The position numbers were made by a program, and so were the translations under genes. Below, piece by piece: positions 11,266-21,640 of a stretch of DNA of 64,000 nucleotides. Position 1 is the stretch's first letter, and every line of letters begins with the position of its first letter. The DNA is from Sipunculus nudus (lineage: Eukaryota > Annelida > Sipuncula > Golfingiida > Sipunculidae), in assembly GCA_026874595.1 (NCBI GenBank), contig CM049318.1, forward strand, positions 49,072,750-49,136,749, given 5' to 3'. The notes beneath the pieces are model-generated. The model saw only the letters and a program-made list of their open reading frames with translations, did no database searches and was not told the DNA's origin.

Positions 11266-11520
11266 GTCATTTTTGCTGGCGTTGTTTTATTGTCAGTTTG
11301 TTTTTCTGCCTATGTGTCTTTTAGCAACATTACTCCAAAAGTTATTAGCAGATTTAGATGAAATTTTTAGGATAGCTTTGCAATGATACAAGGAATAATG
11401 GATCAAATATTAGGGGTGATCTGGATCACAATCTGGATCCAGGAGATTTTTCAAGGAAAAATGCTGCATTTCTGACAATGCCATATGGCGGAGGTATGCG
11501 CTCTCTGAGTGTTTTTCTAG
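11266..11520 (+). mobile_element. Second Helitron-like repeat family, 3' end visible
   Basis: Ends ATGCGCTCTCTGAGTG, then TTTTTCTAG and T: a short CGCTC/GAGTG stem just before CTAG. The body holds paired GATCTGGATC-like words. The 5' end is uncertain. The minus-strand polyadenylation-type hexamer for the adjacent gene (AATAAA, plus positions 11286-11291) falls inside it. Confidence 0.5.
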
Positions 11521-11609
11521 TTTGTTCTGTTAGAAATGGCAGGTACATCAGCCAGTTTTGATCCATGGTGCTTTGGAAGAATGACTTGGCAAGTATACAA
11601 TGACGCCAC

Positions 11610-11746
11610 TCATTGTTTTGTCATGATCTTCAAATACTGTAGTGCATTATGTGCAGCAAGTCCATGGGCCTCGTCTGACGTGGTGCCAGTTCCATGACAC
11701 ACGGCTACAGGCATTGTGGACAACTGTACCAAACACTGCATCAGAC
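11610..11746 (-). CDS. tarbp2: TARBP2/PRKRA-like gene, last coding exon (end of dsRBD3)
   Basis: Acceptor TTTACAG precedes 11746. After completing a split Gly codon, the exon reads LMQCLVQLSTMPVAVCHGTG, then TTSDEAHGLAAHNALQYLKI and MTKQ, and stops at TGA (11610-11612). QCLV-LST-P-VCHG...ALQYLKIM is the characteristic C-terminal third dsRBD of TARBP2 and PRKRA. As in those proteins, the Lys-Lys-x-x-Ala-Lys RNA-contact motif of canonical dsRBDs is absent; in the vertebrate relatives this domain binds Dicer or mediates dimerisation rather than holding RNA. The length and phase (phase 1 entry) match the donor at 13603. A candidate AATAAA lies about 320 bases downstream. Confidence 0.93.
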
Positions 11747-12600
11747 CTGTAAACAGAACAAACAACTCAATGACAGAGCCATAAACAGATTTTATGAAGT
11801 TTGAGGGTAATATGACAATATCTCAAAAACATTTTTTGTTTTTTTCTCTACTGTGCGTCTTTCCTACTGAACAACTGAAGTTTTTACTGAATGAAAATTA
11901 AAATTTCTGTCTCAGGTTGAAATAAACACAATAAGAAAAACAAAAAAAAGTTTTTGATATATTGTCAAGTAGTTCAATATTAGTCCACCCAGAAGTGGCT
12001 TACTGTAACTGAAGTGGCTTACTGTAACTGGGTGCTGAAAATGGCATATTAAAAAAAAAATTAATGTTACAAAATCATGTGAAAATGAATGAAAAGTTCA
12101 AAAATATGTAAAACATCAGAAAGAACAATGTACCAGGCTTAAAATAACATATATTTACAGGGGTCTTATAGGAAATTTAAACAAATTTTGGATTGATTTT
12201 AGAAACACTGATGATACCTTTAGGGCTACATTAACCCCTTACTGCTTTGATCATTTTTTTTCACTTTTAACACTTTAAACCTTTCCTTTAAGGTGAATAT
12301 ACAGTGGATTAACGAATTAACCATTCATAAATTTTATACAAAATATTCAAGTAAATTATGTGAAATGCATGTAATTTGACTATATGTGTGATTTTATTAG
12401 GTTTATTCCTGTAATCTCTAAAGGCACTGTGAAACACAAAAGCAGGGATTGATTAAATGACCAAAAACAGAAGCATAACAATTTAAGGTTCTGGTGAACA
12501 AGAACACAAGACAAAAAGGAATGCGAGAACTCCCGATGCCAATTTGTGGCCAAGTTCAAGTGATTCAATCAATAACAGTCATCAAACCTTTAACATTAGT

Positions 12601-12978
12601 AGCTTGTATGGCTAAGGGGTAAAGCACAGGACTCATGAGTTCAAATCGCAGCCGAAGCGGTGAGATTTTCACAGTCGGCCCCCACCCAGGGTGAGCTATC
12701 TGCAGGCTTAATAGGAAGGCTGTGCCCACAGCTGTGTATCACTCACAAGCCTTTATGACCCAGCAATGGGTATGATTACACACCAAGGACCCATAGGTGC
12801 GATAGACACGGGCCTGGGTGACACCAGGATACAAAATATATACAACAGGAAGTGAGTGCTACCGCCCTGTCACATAGTCCAAATCAGAAATGGAACTCTG
12901 CAGATGTACATACTTAAGATTAAGAATTAGATATGAGAGCATAAAAAAATGGAGGCCATTACCTCCACCAAAAAAATC
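12601..12978 (+). mobile_element. tRNA-derived SINE, family 1, copy 1
   Basis: It has an A-box-like TGGCTAAGGGG, a B-box-like GTTCAAATC and the same body as the copy at 39134-39567 (GGCCCCCACCCAGGGTGAGC, GGCCTGGGTGACACCAGGAT). It ends with the GGAGG/CCTCC hairpin and an A-rich tail. The head lacks about 15 bases present in the other copy. It lies in the last intron of the TARBP2-like gene, antisense to it. Confidence 0.85.
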
Positions 12979-13154
12979 TTTAAGAAGAGATATTTATATT
13001 CTTTTCTGTACAATTTATTTTTTTTAATTTTATTTAGAATCAAGAACACTGATGAGGAATTTCTAAAATCTAAGGAATTCCAAACTCTCATAGTAACATT
13101 TCATGTCTTTCTCATGACATTTTTTATTTATTCTAAACTATTCAAAAGGTCATT

Positions 13155-13370
13155 AGGGCAAAATGGCCTTTGCAAAACTCTGATTTCACCTGAATTGCTG
13201 CCAAATGAATGTTTTTGGATTATCTTGGTGAACCCCCACATGTTATAAACATGCAGATAAAAAGAAAATGGACAGCCTGCATGTGGTGGGATCAGCATTT
13301 TCTGGCCTATTTTTATAATAGGTTCAAGGGGTTATCATGAGTTAACAGGTGTCAGATGTCAGAATAGGCA
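13155..13370 (+). repeat. Dispersed repeat shared with 54380-54600
   Basis: Shares CCTTTGCAAAACTC, GGATTATCTTGGTG and CACATGTTAT in the same order with 54380-54600. No coding features. Confidence 0.7.
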
Positions 13371-13602
13371 ACTTTAACTTCACAGTTGTAAGCGATACAT
13401 TTTATGAAAGAAAACACCTGAGCACTGCAAAATGAGTCCAATGCAGCAAATACTCTAAACAGAACCATGGGCCATGACACTTGGCTGAGATTTTTCTTTG
13501 GCCCCTAATTTCTAATTGTAAATAGGTGCATTACACATGTACAATATAAGTGCTTTAGAATTCATTTTAAGACAAAGGTACATATTTTTTGAATGAAATT
13601 AC

Positions 13603-13858
13603 CTGACTGACTCGGTTCCGGCAAGTCAACATATGTGACTTCAAATTTTTGTTCATCTGCTATATCTTTTAGTATCTGTCGATAGTCCAGAGACGGAGCA
13701 TTTAGTGCTCGATTCTGTAGTGACATCAGTTTTTTTCCCTTGGTGTTTTTTATTGTGTGATAGAATTGAGAAACTTGCTGTCCGGCCTGTGGAGTCAAGG
13801 TTGGAATTTTTTTCCCCTCCTTGAGGGAAGAATATGCCGTTTTGCTTGGGTCAATTGG
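13603..13858 (-). CDS. tarbp2: TARBP2/PRKRA-like gene, exon with linker and start of dsRBD3
   Basis: Acceptor ACTTGCAG precedes 13858 (phase 0 entry) and the donor is CAG|GTAATT at 13603/13602 (phase 1 exit). The exon encodes 85 codons beginning PIDPSKTAYSSLKEGKKIPT. It continues as a linker with QFYHTIKNTKGKKLMSLQ and then DYRQILKDIADEQKFEVTYV DLPEPSQSG. The second half matches the first alpha helix and first beta strand of the third dsRBD (compare the family pattern D-Y-x-x-L-x-x-I-x-x-E-Q-x-F-x-V-x-Y-x-D). The domain is completed by the exon at 11610-11746, and the split Gly codon joins perfectly. In vertebrate relatives the region before this domain is a variable linker, as here. Confidence 0.93.
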
Positions 13859-14037
13859 CTGCAAGTATGAAAGAAATTATATAAATTGTGAGTTAGGTAT
13901 TAACAGAAATCCTGAAACAAATTCACTTAAACCTTTTCTTGCAGAGGTCTTTGAAGGGAAAAATATCTTTGATTACATTCCATAAAATACAACTTGTAAT
14001 AAGCAATGTTGGCAATGTTATTAGGTTGACACATTTA

Positions 14038-14241
14038 CAGTAAAACCTCAACTAACCACCATCTCAGTTTAGCCACCTCAAAACAACTTTTTCTTGCTCT
14101 TTACATTAGAGCTCACTTAATTGACCACCTCCCTTAAATGACCACCTCACTTAATTGACCACCTCCCTTAAATGACCACCTCACTTAAATGCAACCACTT
14201 TATCAAGGTCCTGATGGCAGTCATAATTTGAGGTTTTACTG
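14038..14241. mobile_element. Small TIR element (MITE), pogo/Tigger-like ends
   Basis: Perfect 14-bp terminal inverted repeats CAGTAAAACCTCAA (left) and its reverse complement (right, ending 14241), flanked on both sides by TA (14036-14037 and 14242-14243). The TA duplication and CAGT-AAACCTC-type ends are typical of Tc1/mariner-pogo relatives. The inside is a short tandem of TTAATTGACCACCTCCCTTA-like units and has no coding capacity. It lies in the TARBP2-like intron. Confidence 0.8.
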
Positions 14242-14429
14242 TATAATGTTTTATTGGACTTGGTGACACACCCAACATACTTGTGAACTGTATAAAATTT
14301 CTTATATATGAATTTCTTTCTACATGCACAAATTTCTGAACTAAACTCAAACTGTGATGCAACTGACATAACATCCATTTTACATGGATTGTACAATTAG
14401 TTATATCAACTTATACAAGGCACTGTCCA

Positions 14430-14600
14430 TGGCTCGGTTATTGGCACTCATAGTTGGTAAGGGTGGAGGAAACTGGAGGACCCGAAGAAAACTACAGACC
14501 TAGGACGGGCCACTACAACCCACTCTCATAGCCACGCAAGGAATCTACCTGGGTCGCCAGTGGAGAGGGCTGAGCTTTTTACCACTCAGCTGTCCAGGCC
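14430..14600 (-). mobile_element. tRNA-derived SINE fragment, family 3, copy 1
   Basis: On the minus strand the head reads GGACAGCTGAGTGGTAAA, then CCCAGGTAGATTCCTTG, and a body ending in TTTCCTCCACCCTTACC. A- and B-box-like positions are recognisable though decayed. A similar copy, same strand, is at 51950-52126. Confidence 0.55.
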
Positions 14601-14797
14601 ACTTGACACATCATTAATGCACAAAAATATGACCCCAATATCAAAGGTTTCTTGCATTACAGGTGGGCAATATATAAGTTATGTTTGAAATCAATGTCAA
14701 TCAAACTATTATCGTCAGGAAACAAATTTGATGGACATACTCGAAGACAAACAGACGAATGAATGGACAGGATGATTAATATTCATTTAAAAGTTTC

Positions 14798-14801
<4 letters not shown>

Positions 14802-14828
<27 letters not shown>
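14802..14828. repeat. 27-base T run
   Basis: Uninterrupted T27, a second tract about 100 bases from the LINE tail. It is possibly the tail of another minus-strand retroelement whose body is not recognisable. Confidence 0.9.
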
Positions 14829-15142
14829 CTTTCAAATAAATTTGCACCTGCCAAAATATTGCCCTGAAACCGTTTGCTTACTCCAGTAAAGAGAGTTAAA
14901 AGCAGTGGACCGGGCGCGATAACAGGTGTTTTTTTTTTTTTTTTTTTTTTTTTTTACAGCTACATCACAAATAACTGTAACAATACACTACCACATTACA
15001 TAAACACCACATTACATGACAGTAGATATACATCTCTACATACATTTACACATATGCATACATATACAGACATAAATTTTACATATCTGCACATCTTTAA
15101 AACGTATAGATAATTTACACTAATGTACTCCTCTAATAGCTA

Positions 15143-18100
15143 TCAAAGAAAGTCTGCCCATTTTTTACTGAATTCATCTGACCTATTTTCATTTTTTGCA
15201 ATTAACTCTTCAATTTTTACATACCATTTAAATTTTACTATAAACTGTTCTATCTTTGGTAATACCTCGTTCAACTTACACTGATACAAGTACTGTTTAC
15301 CCAACAATATAATAACATTTTCAACATCTTTCCCGTGTGGTAAGCCAAATACAATATAAATTTCATTCCACTGAAGTTTAAGTGATTTTGTTTTTAACCA
15401 TTTATCTATACCATCCCAGAAATGTTGAGTAAAGTTGCATTGGTATATTAAATGTTCTATGGACTCCCGTGAACATTTACAAAATGTACATAAATTGCTA
15501 TCTTTCAGGCCACATTTATGTAGCCAATCGTTAACTGTTAGAGTCCTTGTTAAGATTTTATACTGTAATTCAAGTAATCGTTTATCTCTAGTATACTTCC
15601 TGGTCATGGTTAGAATATTGCTCCACTCTTTTTCAGGTATATCATAGGCCATTAAATAAAAACTTTTCCCAGGTATTTCTTTAATCTGGATTTTGCCTAG
15701 AAAATATTCATACATGTCCCTAGATTTTATAGAACTCAATTGTTCCCAAAGTTCATCTGGAGTAGAATTAATCTTGTAAATCTCCTTATCATCTGAATCT
15801 CCCCTCACAGACTGACGCCTATAATTCTTAATCTTAGACAGAATTGCTCTCCATAAAGTATATAAGTATAAAGGTGCCCCTTTTGCCTTCCAGCTGTCAT
15901 ATGGAATATTATTACCTGAAGCATCATATAAATCAGTAACATATACCATACCTAAGTGAAACATGACGGAATTATATACAGTCTTCCCCTCCACAGTTAT
16001 ATCTTTATTATTCCATATGATCGCCGGACCTTCGGATTTGTATACACTTTCCCATACTTTCAAAGTATCTTTATAAAACAAAGGAATCTTATTTAATGTG
16101 GAATCATCATAATTACTGCCCATCAAGAGTAGCATATTTCCACAAGATGAACAAAGTCTATCAATTAAAGTATTTAAAAGGCGATTGCTTCCTTTAATAT
16201 ACCGTTTCAGCCAAATAATCTTTTGTGTATTTATCATACACTGGATATTTACCATCTTTAGGCCCCCTTCCTCATACCTCAGACATAGTAAATCCCTATT
16301 TATTCTACCTTTGGGGCTACCTTTCCATATGAATTTAAATAAAAGCTCATTTATTTCTTTTAAAACATCCTTTGTTACATGTATCACTGTCAAAACATAC
16401 TGAAATATTGAAAATCCTAAATTTTTAGCTAATAATATTCTGCCCTGCAATGTTAGATTTCTAGTTTTCCACATATTTAGTGTTTGTTTAGCTTTTTCTA
16501 TTTTTGGTCTAATGTTATTCTCAACTGTCTGGCGGTCATTGTGTGTGATTGTTATACCAAGAACTGTTATACTGTGTTTCCATTGCCCTTTAAGGGGCAT
16601 ATCAGTTCTGAACCGCTGAGAACCAATCCACATAAATTCCGTCTTCTCTTAGTTAGCCTTGAGACCTGACAAATTTCCAAACTCATCTATTGTTTGTAAA
16701 AATATTTTAGCAGACTTGTGATCCTGTAATAAAAGTGTCATGTCATCAGCATATTGAACTAATTTAATTTCATCTACATCATTTAGACTAATTCCTTTAA
16801 TATCTCTTTTCCCTCTTATTATAATTGACAAGATCTCAATCGCTATCACAAATAAGTATGGAGAGAGGGGGTCTCCTTGACGTACCCCTCTTTCAACATC
16901 AAAGTAAGCACAGCTGAATCCTTGATTCATAATACACGACGAGATACCGTTATAAAACGTTTTGACCCATCTAATTACTTCAGGACCAAAATTAAACTGT
17001 TCCAACGCTTCAAAAATATAGTCCCATTCTAATGAATCAAAAGCTTTTTCTATATCTGCGCAGACAATAATACCTGGTTTATTTCTTCTTTTAAGATATT
17101 CCATAGTGTCTAGTATCATCCTTACCCCTTCACCAATATACCTGCCTTTTATAAAACCTAATTGATTATAGTGTATGATGGAGGGTAATACTTTTCATTA
17201 GTCTCGAGGCAATAGCTTTTGAAGCAATTTTATAATCTACATTAAGAAGTGAAATAGGTCTCCAATTTTTTATAAACATTCTGTCTTTTCCCTTTTTTAT
17301 CTAATAAAGTGATAACAGATTGCTTTTGCGAAGGAGACATTTCCTGATATTTAAAGGCTTCATTAAATGAATCGAGTAATAAATCGCCAAGAATAGGCCA
17401 AAAATGTTTATAAAATTCTGAAGTAAATCCATCGTTTCCGGGCGATTTATTATTTTTCATGCTCTTAAGAGCTTTTTCACATTCCTTTAATGTTAGATGG
17501 CCTTCACAAAATTTCATTTGTTCATCGGTTAATTTTGGGAAGCTATCTTCAGGAATTATGTTCCGTAAGTGTAAATCTCTTGTACAGTCTCATTTTGAGC
17601 TATACAAGTTTTTATAAAACTGTCTGATTTCTTTCATTATATCTTGACGTCTAGTGAGTATATCCCCATTTTCTGCATTCAATGATCTGATACATTTCCT
17701 TATAGCATTCCGTTTCTCCAAATTAAAAAAATATTTACTACTTTCTTCACCTTCTTGTATCCAACGCGCTTTTGCTCTAATTCTCGTACCTTCTGCTTTC
17801 TTTTTATCCAATTCTTTAATGGTCTCTTTAATTTCAAAATATTCTTCTGAAATCTGATTTTCATTTTCAAGTAAGGTCAGTTTTTCACATAATTCTTTAT
17901 AGTTTTTCGCTCGTTTTAAACATTTTGATTTACTATAATCTATCGTGAATTTTCGAACATGATATTTTACAAGTTCCCATTTTAGTCGTGCATTTTCTAA
18001 ATTTGTAAACTCTTTTTTCCATGTACTTATATTCTGGGAGATAATCTTTGTATAATTTTCATCTTCCAGTAAGGAATTATTAAATTTCCAGTACCCTTTT

Positions 18101-18873
18101 CCCCGACATTCATCTGCTCCTTTACATCTTAATAAAACTCCTGAATGGTCTGTAAATGTCGCAGGTTTTATATCACAATGTAGAACAAAATCTTGTATAG
18201 AACTAGATATAAAAAAATAATCTAGCCTACACTGTATTAAAGGTTGCTTTTTTCTCCATGTGAACCCTTCCTTTTGCCCATGCTTAAACCGCCAAATATC
18301 TATCATATCAACACTAGAAATCAACTCAATTAACGATTTCCTCACTCTTTCAATAGATCTGAGTCTACCTCCTTTTTTGTCTATATCTTGAAGTACAATA
18401 TTAAAATCACCTCCCATTACACAAGGTATATTATATCCAATATGTTTCTCTTCAAAGTATTTACTTACCGATTTATAAAATAGCAATTTTTGTTCATCTA
18501 TATTAGGCGAGTAAACGTTGCATATATGCATTTTAAAATCATTAATACTGAGAAGTGCACTAATAAATCTCCCTAACATATCCCTGTAAATATCATGCAC
18601 AACACAATCTAGTCCTGGTCGAAATAATATTGCTACCCCTCTACTGTGCTTTGATCCGTGATTATAAATTATGTTTCCACCCCACTCATTCCTCCAAAAA
18701 CATTCACATTGTTTTGAACTATATGTCTCTTGTAAGAGTGAGATATCAGAACCATTTTTTCTCAGCCAGGTGAACACCGTTCTTCTCTTCAAAGGATTGT
18801 TCAATCCTCGCACATTTAACGTTACAATATTTATCTTTGGAAATAAGCTGCTAGTTACTGAATTGCACGCCAT
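15143..18873 (-). pseudogene. LINE ORF2: endonuclease and reverse transcriptase, interrupted
   Basis: The start MACNSVTSS is followed by an APE-type endonuclease with all key motifs: LNVRGLNNP (near residue 19), LLQET (46-50), GGDFNIV (154-160), CRLDYFF (215-221) and TDHSGV (241-246). An RT domain follows with KNNKSPGNDG, DIEKAFDSLEWDY, GVRQGDPLSPYLF and the catalytic YADDMTLLL (near 16730), then the thumb-type motif LGITIT. The C-terminal region has FIWKGSPKGRI, YEEGGLKMVN and a CCHC knuckle CTFCKCSRESIEHLIYQC (near 15500). The length, about 1240 codons, is normal for L1-type ORF2. It is broken by in-frame TGA (17590-17592), a +1 shift in or near an A run at about 17286-17298, another shift near 17180-17192, and in-frame TAA (16649-16651). 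In life it would nick target DNA and copy the LINE RNA by target-primed reverse transcription. Confidence 0.93.
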
Positions 18874-20484
18874 TTTGAATTAAGTAGTATACAATATCTT
18901 TCTTTTAATCACGCAAACTTTGACATTAGTACAGATGTTTTGATAAGTAATAATTTCCATATTCAAAATATGGCATAAATCATAATCACCTAGTCCTGCT
19001 GTAAAAACCCAAGTTAATATAAGTGAAGGAAGAGTGCAATACCAATAAGAGTGACCTGTCAGGGCGAAGTTCATTCGCTTTCTGTAAATACCAGTAAAAT
19101 ATTGACCAAAGTACAAAGTAATTTGTTTTTCCTGATGCTGATGAACAGTTAATGCTTTTTTGTACAGTTCCATATCGTACACCAGATGTTCATTAATTTT
19201 CCGATCATTTAACCTAACAGTAACACAAGGTGAATACAGACAAAACACATAACACAACATGAACATGATCAGATCAAACACAGCACAGATATTATGTATA
19301 TAGCAAAACATCGACAACATCACATAGATAAGGGACGTTGACGAGACATTAACGAGGTCCTGCAAATTGAAGAACGAGTTTTCATATTTATCTACCTTTA
19401 AATGCGACGAATTAACTCATATTAGTTTTTTAATGTAAAACCATCGCAAATAATATTGTCAAAGTAAAAAAGCTTCAATGAGTAATGAAGTTTAATTTCA
19501 GAAATAGGTGACATTATTATTTTTTTTTCTTTATTTGCGTTTTATATCCAGTTATTGAGACATATATTATAATAACGAGAATTCTCATATTTATACGTTT
19601 AACTATTTTATTATGTATTCTGTCAAATGGGTTTTACCAGCAATATATATAAATTCTATTTATGTTTATGCTATAATAATGAGTTTTTTTTTTCAATTTA
19701 TCGGTACAAAAAAAAATTAAAAAAAATTATTCCAGTCCTTTTTTCTATTAATCCTGTCTGATATATCTTTATTAAAATACAGTACCTTTGACTTCGGCTA
19801 AGTACACAGAATATTTTATAATTTCACAAAGTCAATAGCTAATTTATTTCCTATTATTAAGACAGTATATATCCACCATATAATCTACAAACATTTTAAG
19901 AAAAGTTCTTCCTGGAGGCCACCTGTCTTCCATTCAACTTGTTTTAAAATTACCAATAAAAGGTGCCTAAACAAAAATTAAGGGTTTTCACCGTTGATCA
20001 TTATATTTATGGTACCAAGCGCCACAAAGCAATTTTATTGTCACATGTCGGTTTACATTTATACCTGTAATTATACAAGATCTGATAATGTTTATGCAAT
20101 AATCATGAGTTAATAATCGATTTATCTGTGATTAAGACAATATTCTAGTCATATTTTTATAATGCTTTTGTCCATTATATATCTTTTATAAATATAGTAA
20201 TTTGATGATCAAATACAGTACCTTCGACGTAGGCTTGGTATATGGAATATATTTCTGTTTCACAATGCTTGATTCGATTCCTATTATGAACTAATAATTA
20301 TATTCACCATATATCAACAAGGTCAAAAGTAAAAATTAGTCCCGGAGTCCGCTACTTTCCGTTTCACTTCACTTATTCTAAAATAAACAAAAGTGCTGAG
20401 CGAAAATGGGGTTTACACTGCTGAACATAGTACTCGATACCAGGCGCCCCAAAACAAATTCGTTGTCAATGCACACCTGACCAT
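18874..20484 (-). other. Long inter-ORF region of the LINE with a duplicated module
   Basis: In L1-type elements the gap between ORF1 and ORF2 is usually short. Here it is 1.6 kb. From about 19680 to 20470 two diverged direct copies, roughly 430-440 bp apart, share ACAGTACCTT-GAC-T-GGCT (19780 and 20215), CACCATATA (about 19875 and 20298) and ACCAGGCGCC/ACCAAGCGCC (about 20433 and 20014). The segment next to ORF2 (18880-19365) is open for 161 codons on the minus strand, hydrophobic at its start, without a recognised domain. The module could be an internal promoter or spacer, or a later insertion. Confidence 0.55.
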
Positions 20485-21438
20485 TCAGCGATTGTTAACT
20501 TCACTTTGAATCAGCACCCGTCGCCCGTCTATTATCAGCTGCCCTCGCCAAAACCTGGTCTTCATATTTTGTCTATGGGCCTCCTTCATTTGTCCCATGG
20601 CCTTTTTTTCTTTAGGGTGTAATCCTCCTTTGTTAAGTCCTCCAGTATGAAAGGGGACCACGTTTCGCTTGGTTTGTTGAAAGAGAGTTTTGCGTTCCTT
20701 AAGATCTTGTTCCTGACAGGCCTGGAGTAACACCTGAATATTAAATGTCTAGGTTTTCCATCTGAACCTTTAACAGTCCTGTGAGCCATCTCTACCACTT
20801 TCTTTGCTTCACTTACTGTACATTCAGTCCCCAATAATTTAGCTTCTGCTATGTATTTTGCGGCAATCCCAATACAATCATCTTTATCATTTTCAGGCAC
20901 CCCCACAATTCTGAGGTTAAACTCCCTGGTATAGCGCTCCATATTTAGCATCCTATCTGACAAAGTTTTCTCTAACTTGTCAAGTCTTTCTGTAAGTTTC
21001 TTATCTGACGCCTTAAGCATATCGTTCTCACGTTTTAATTGCTCATTCTCGTTTTCCATTTTTTTTCATCTCTTGACAGTTTTCATCATATTTACTCTGT
21101 ATGAACTTTACAGTTTTTTCCAGTTCCTCTATCTGGCTCTTATGATTATTCGTCTGAGTCTTTATAACAACCACCTGACCTTCTACTACTTTTATTTCTT
21201 TCCTCAAGGCATCTTTGCATTCTTCAATAGCTGCTCTCATTTTGGTTTCCAAATTTTGAAAATAAATGTCCAGATTCGTGTCGCTTGACCCCTCTGGCTC
21301 TAGGTTTTGTTCAGATTGGGCCGCCATGGCTGGCTGAGCACCTGTTTCTGTTTGCTCACTTTCCTTGTCATTTCCTGACTTTTCTGTCAGGTAGGTGTCC
21401 ATATTTTTCTGAGATGCACCTCTCTTTGTCCTTACCAT
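20485..21438 (-). pseudogene. LINE ORF1: coiled-coil RNA-binding protein, frameshifted
   Basis: ATG at 21436-21438 starts MVRTKRGASQKNMDTYL. A Glu/Lys/Gln-rich stretch of coiled-coil character follows (around EECKDALRKEIKVVEGQVVV to NEQLKRENDMLKASDKKL). Then come YTREFNLRIVGVPEND (RRM-like entry of L1-type ORF1p), AHRTVKGSDGKPRHLIFRCY and the C-terminal DLTKEDYTLKKKAMGQ type segment, ending RFWRGQLIIDGRRV and NNR. ORF1p coats the LINE RNA as a trimer and acts as a chaperone. Two single-base frame breaks both fall in A runs of the coding strand (T8 at 21059-21066 and T7 at 20603-20609 on the plus strand). No other lesion is seen in about 318 codons. Confidence 0.88.
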
Positions 21439-21540
21439 GGTCAGTGACTGATATATGCTGAAGAAATAGAGCCTTTAATTAACTTTTTCTTAAATTTAAG
21501 CAGGAGCTCGTCGTGACACGTCTCACTCCCCACGCATCTA

Positions 21541-21640
21541 GTTTCTAGGGTTAGTGGTTACGATTTGTGCAAGGACAGCTGACAGACAAAGCGCCATTCC
21601 TATACCTCAGTTGGCTTTCAGTCAGCTGAGCTATAAAACA
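21541..21640 (+). repeat. Truncated hairpin-ended repeat next to the LINE 5' end
   Basis: Contains GGTTACGATTTGTGC and the end GGCTTTCAGTCAGCTGAGCT that also occur in 43297-43530. It is cut off at the LINE 5' boundary, suggesting the LINE landed in or next to this older repeat. Confidence 0.6.

Larger units (their letters stand above)
14929..21535 (-). mobile_element. Nearly full-length L1/Tx1-like LINE retrotransposon
   Basis: A 6.6-kb minus-strand element. From its 5' end it has a short 5' UTR (about 100 bases, boundary near 21535), ORF1 (21438-20485), an unusually long inter-ORF region (20484-18874), ORF2 (18873-15143), a short 3' UTR and a poly(A) tail seen as T27 at 14929-14955. ORF1 has coiled-coil and RNA-binding features. 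ORF2 has an apurinic-type endonuclease, a reverse transcriptase and a C-terminal CCHC knuckle, which together mark the L1 superclade (L1/Tx1). Both ORFs are interrupted, so this copy cannot encode its proteins, yet the frames are otherwise intact, which points to a relatively young insertion. It lies in the 20-kb intron of the TARBP2-like gene, in sense. I could not identify target-site duplications with confidence. Confidence 0.93.
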
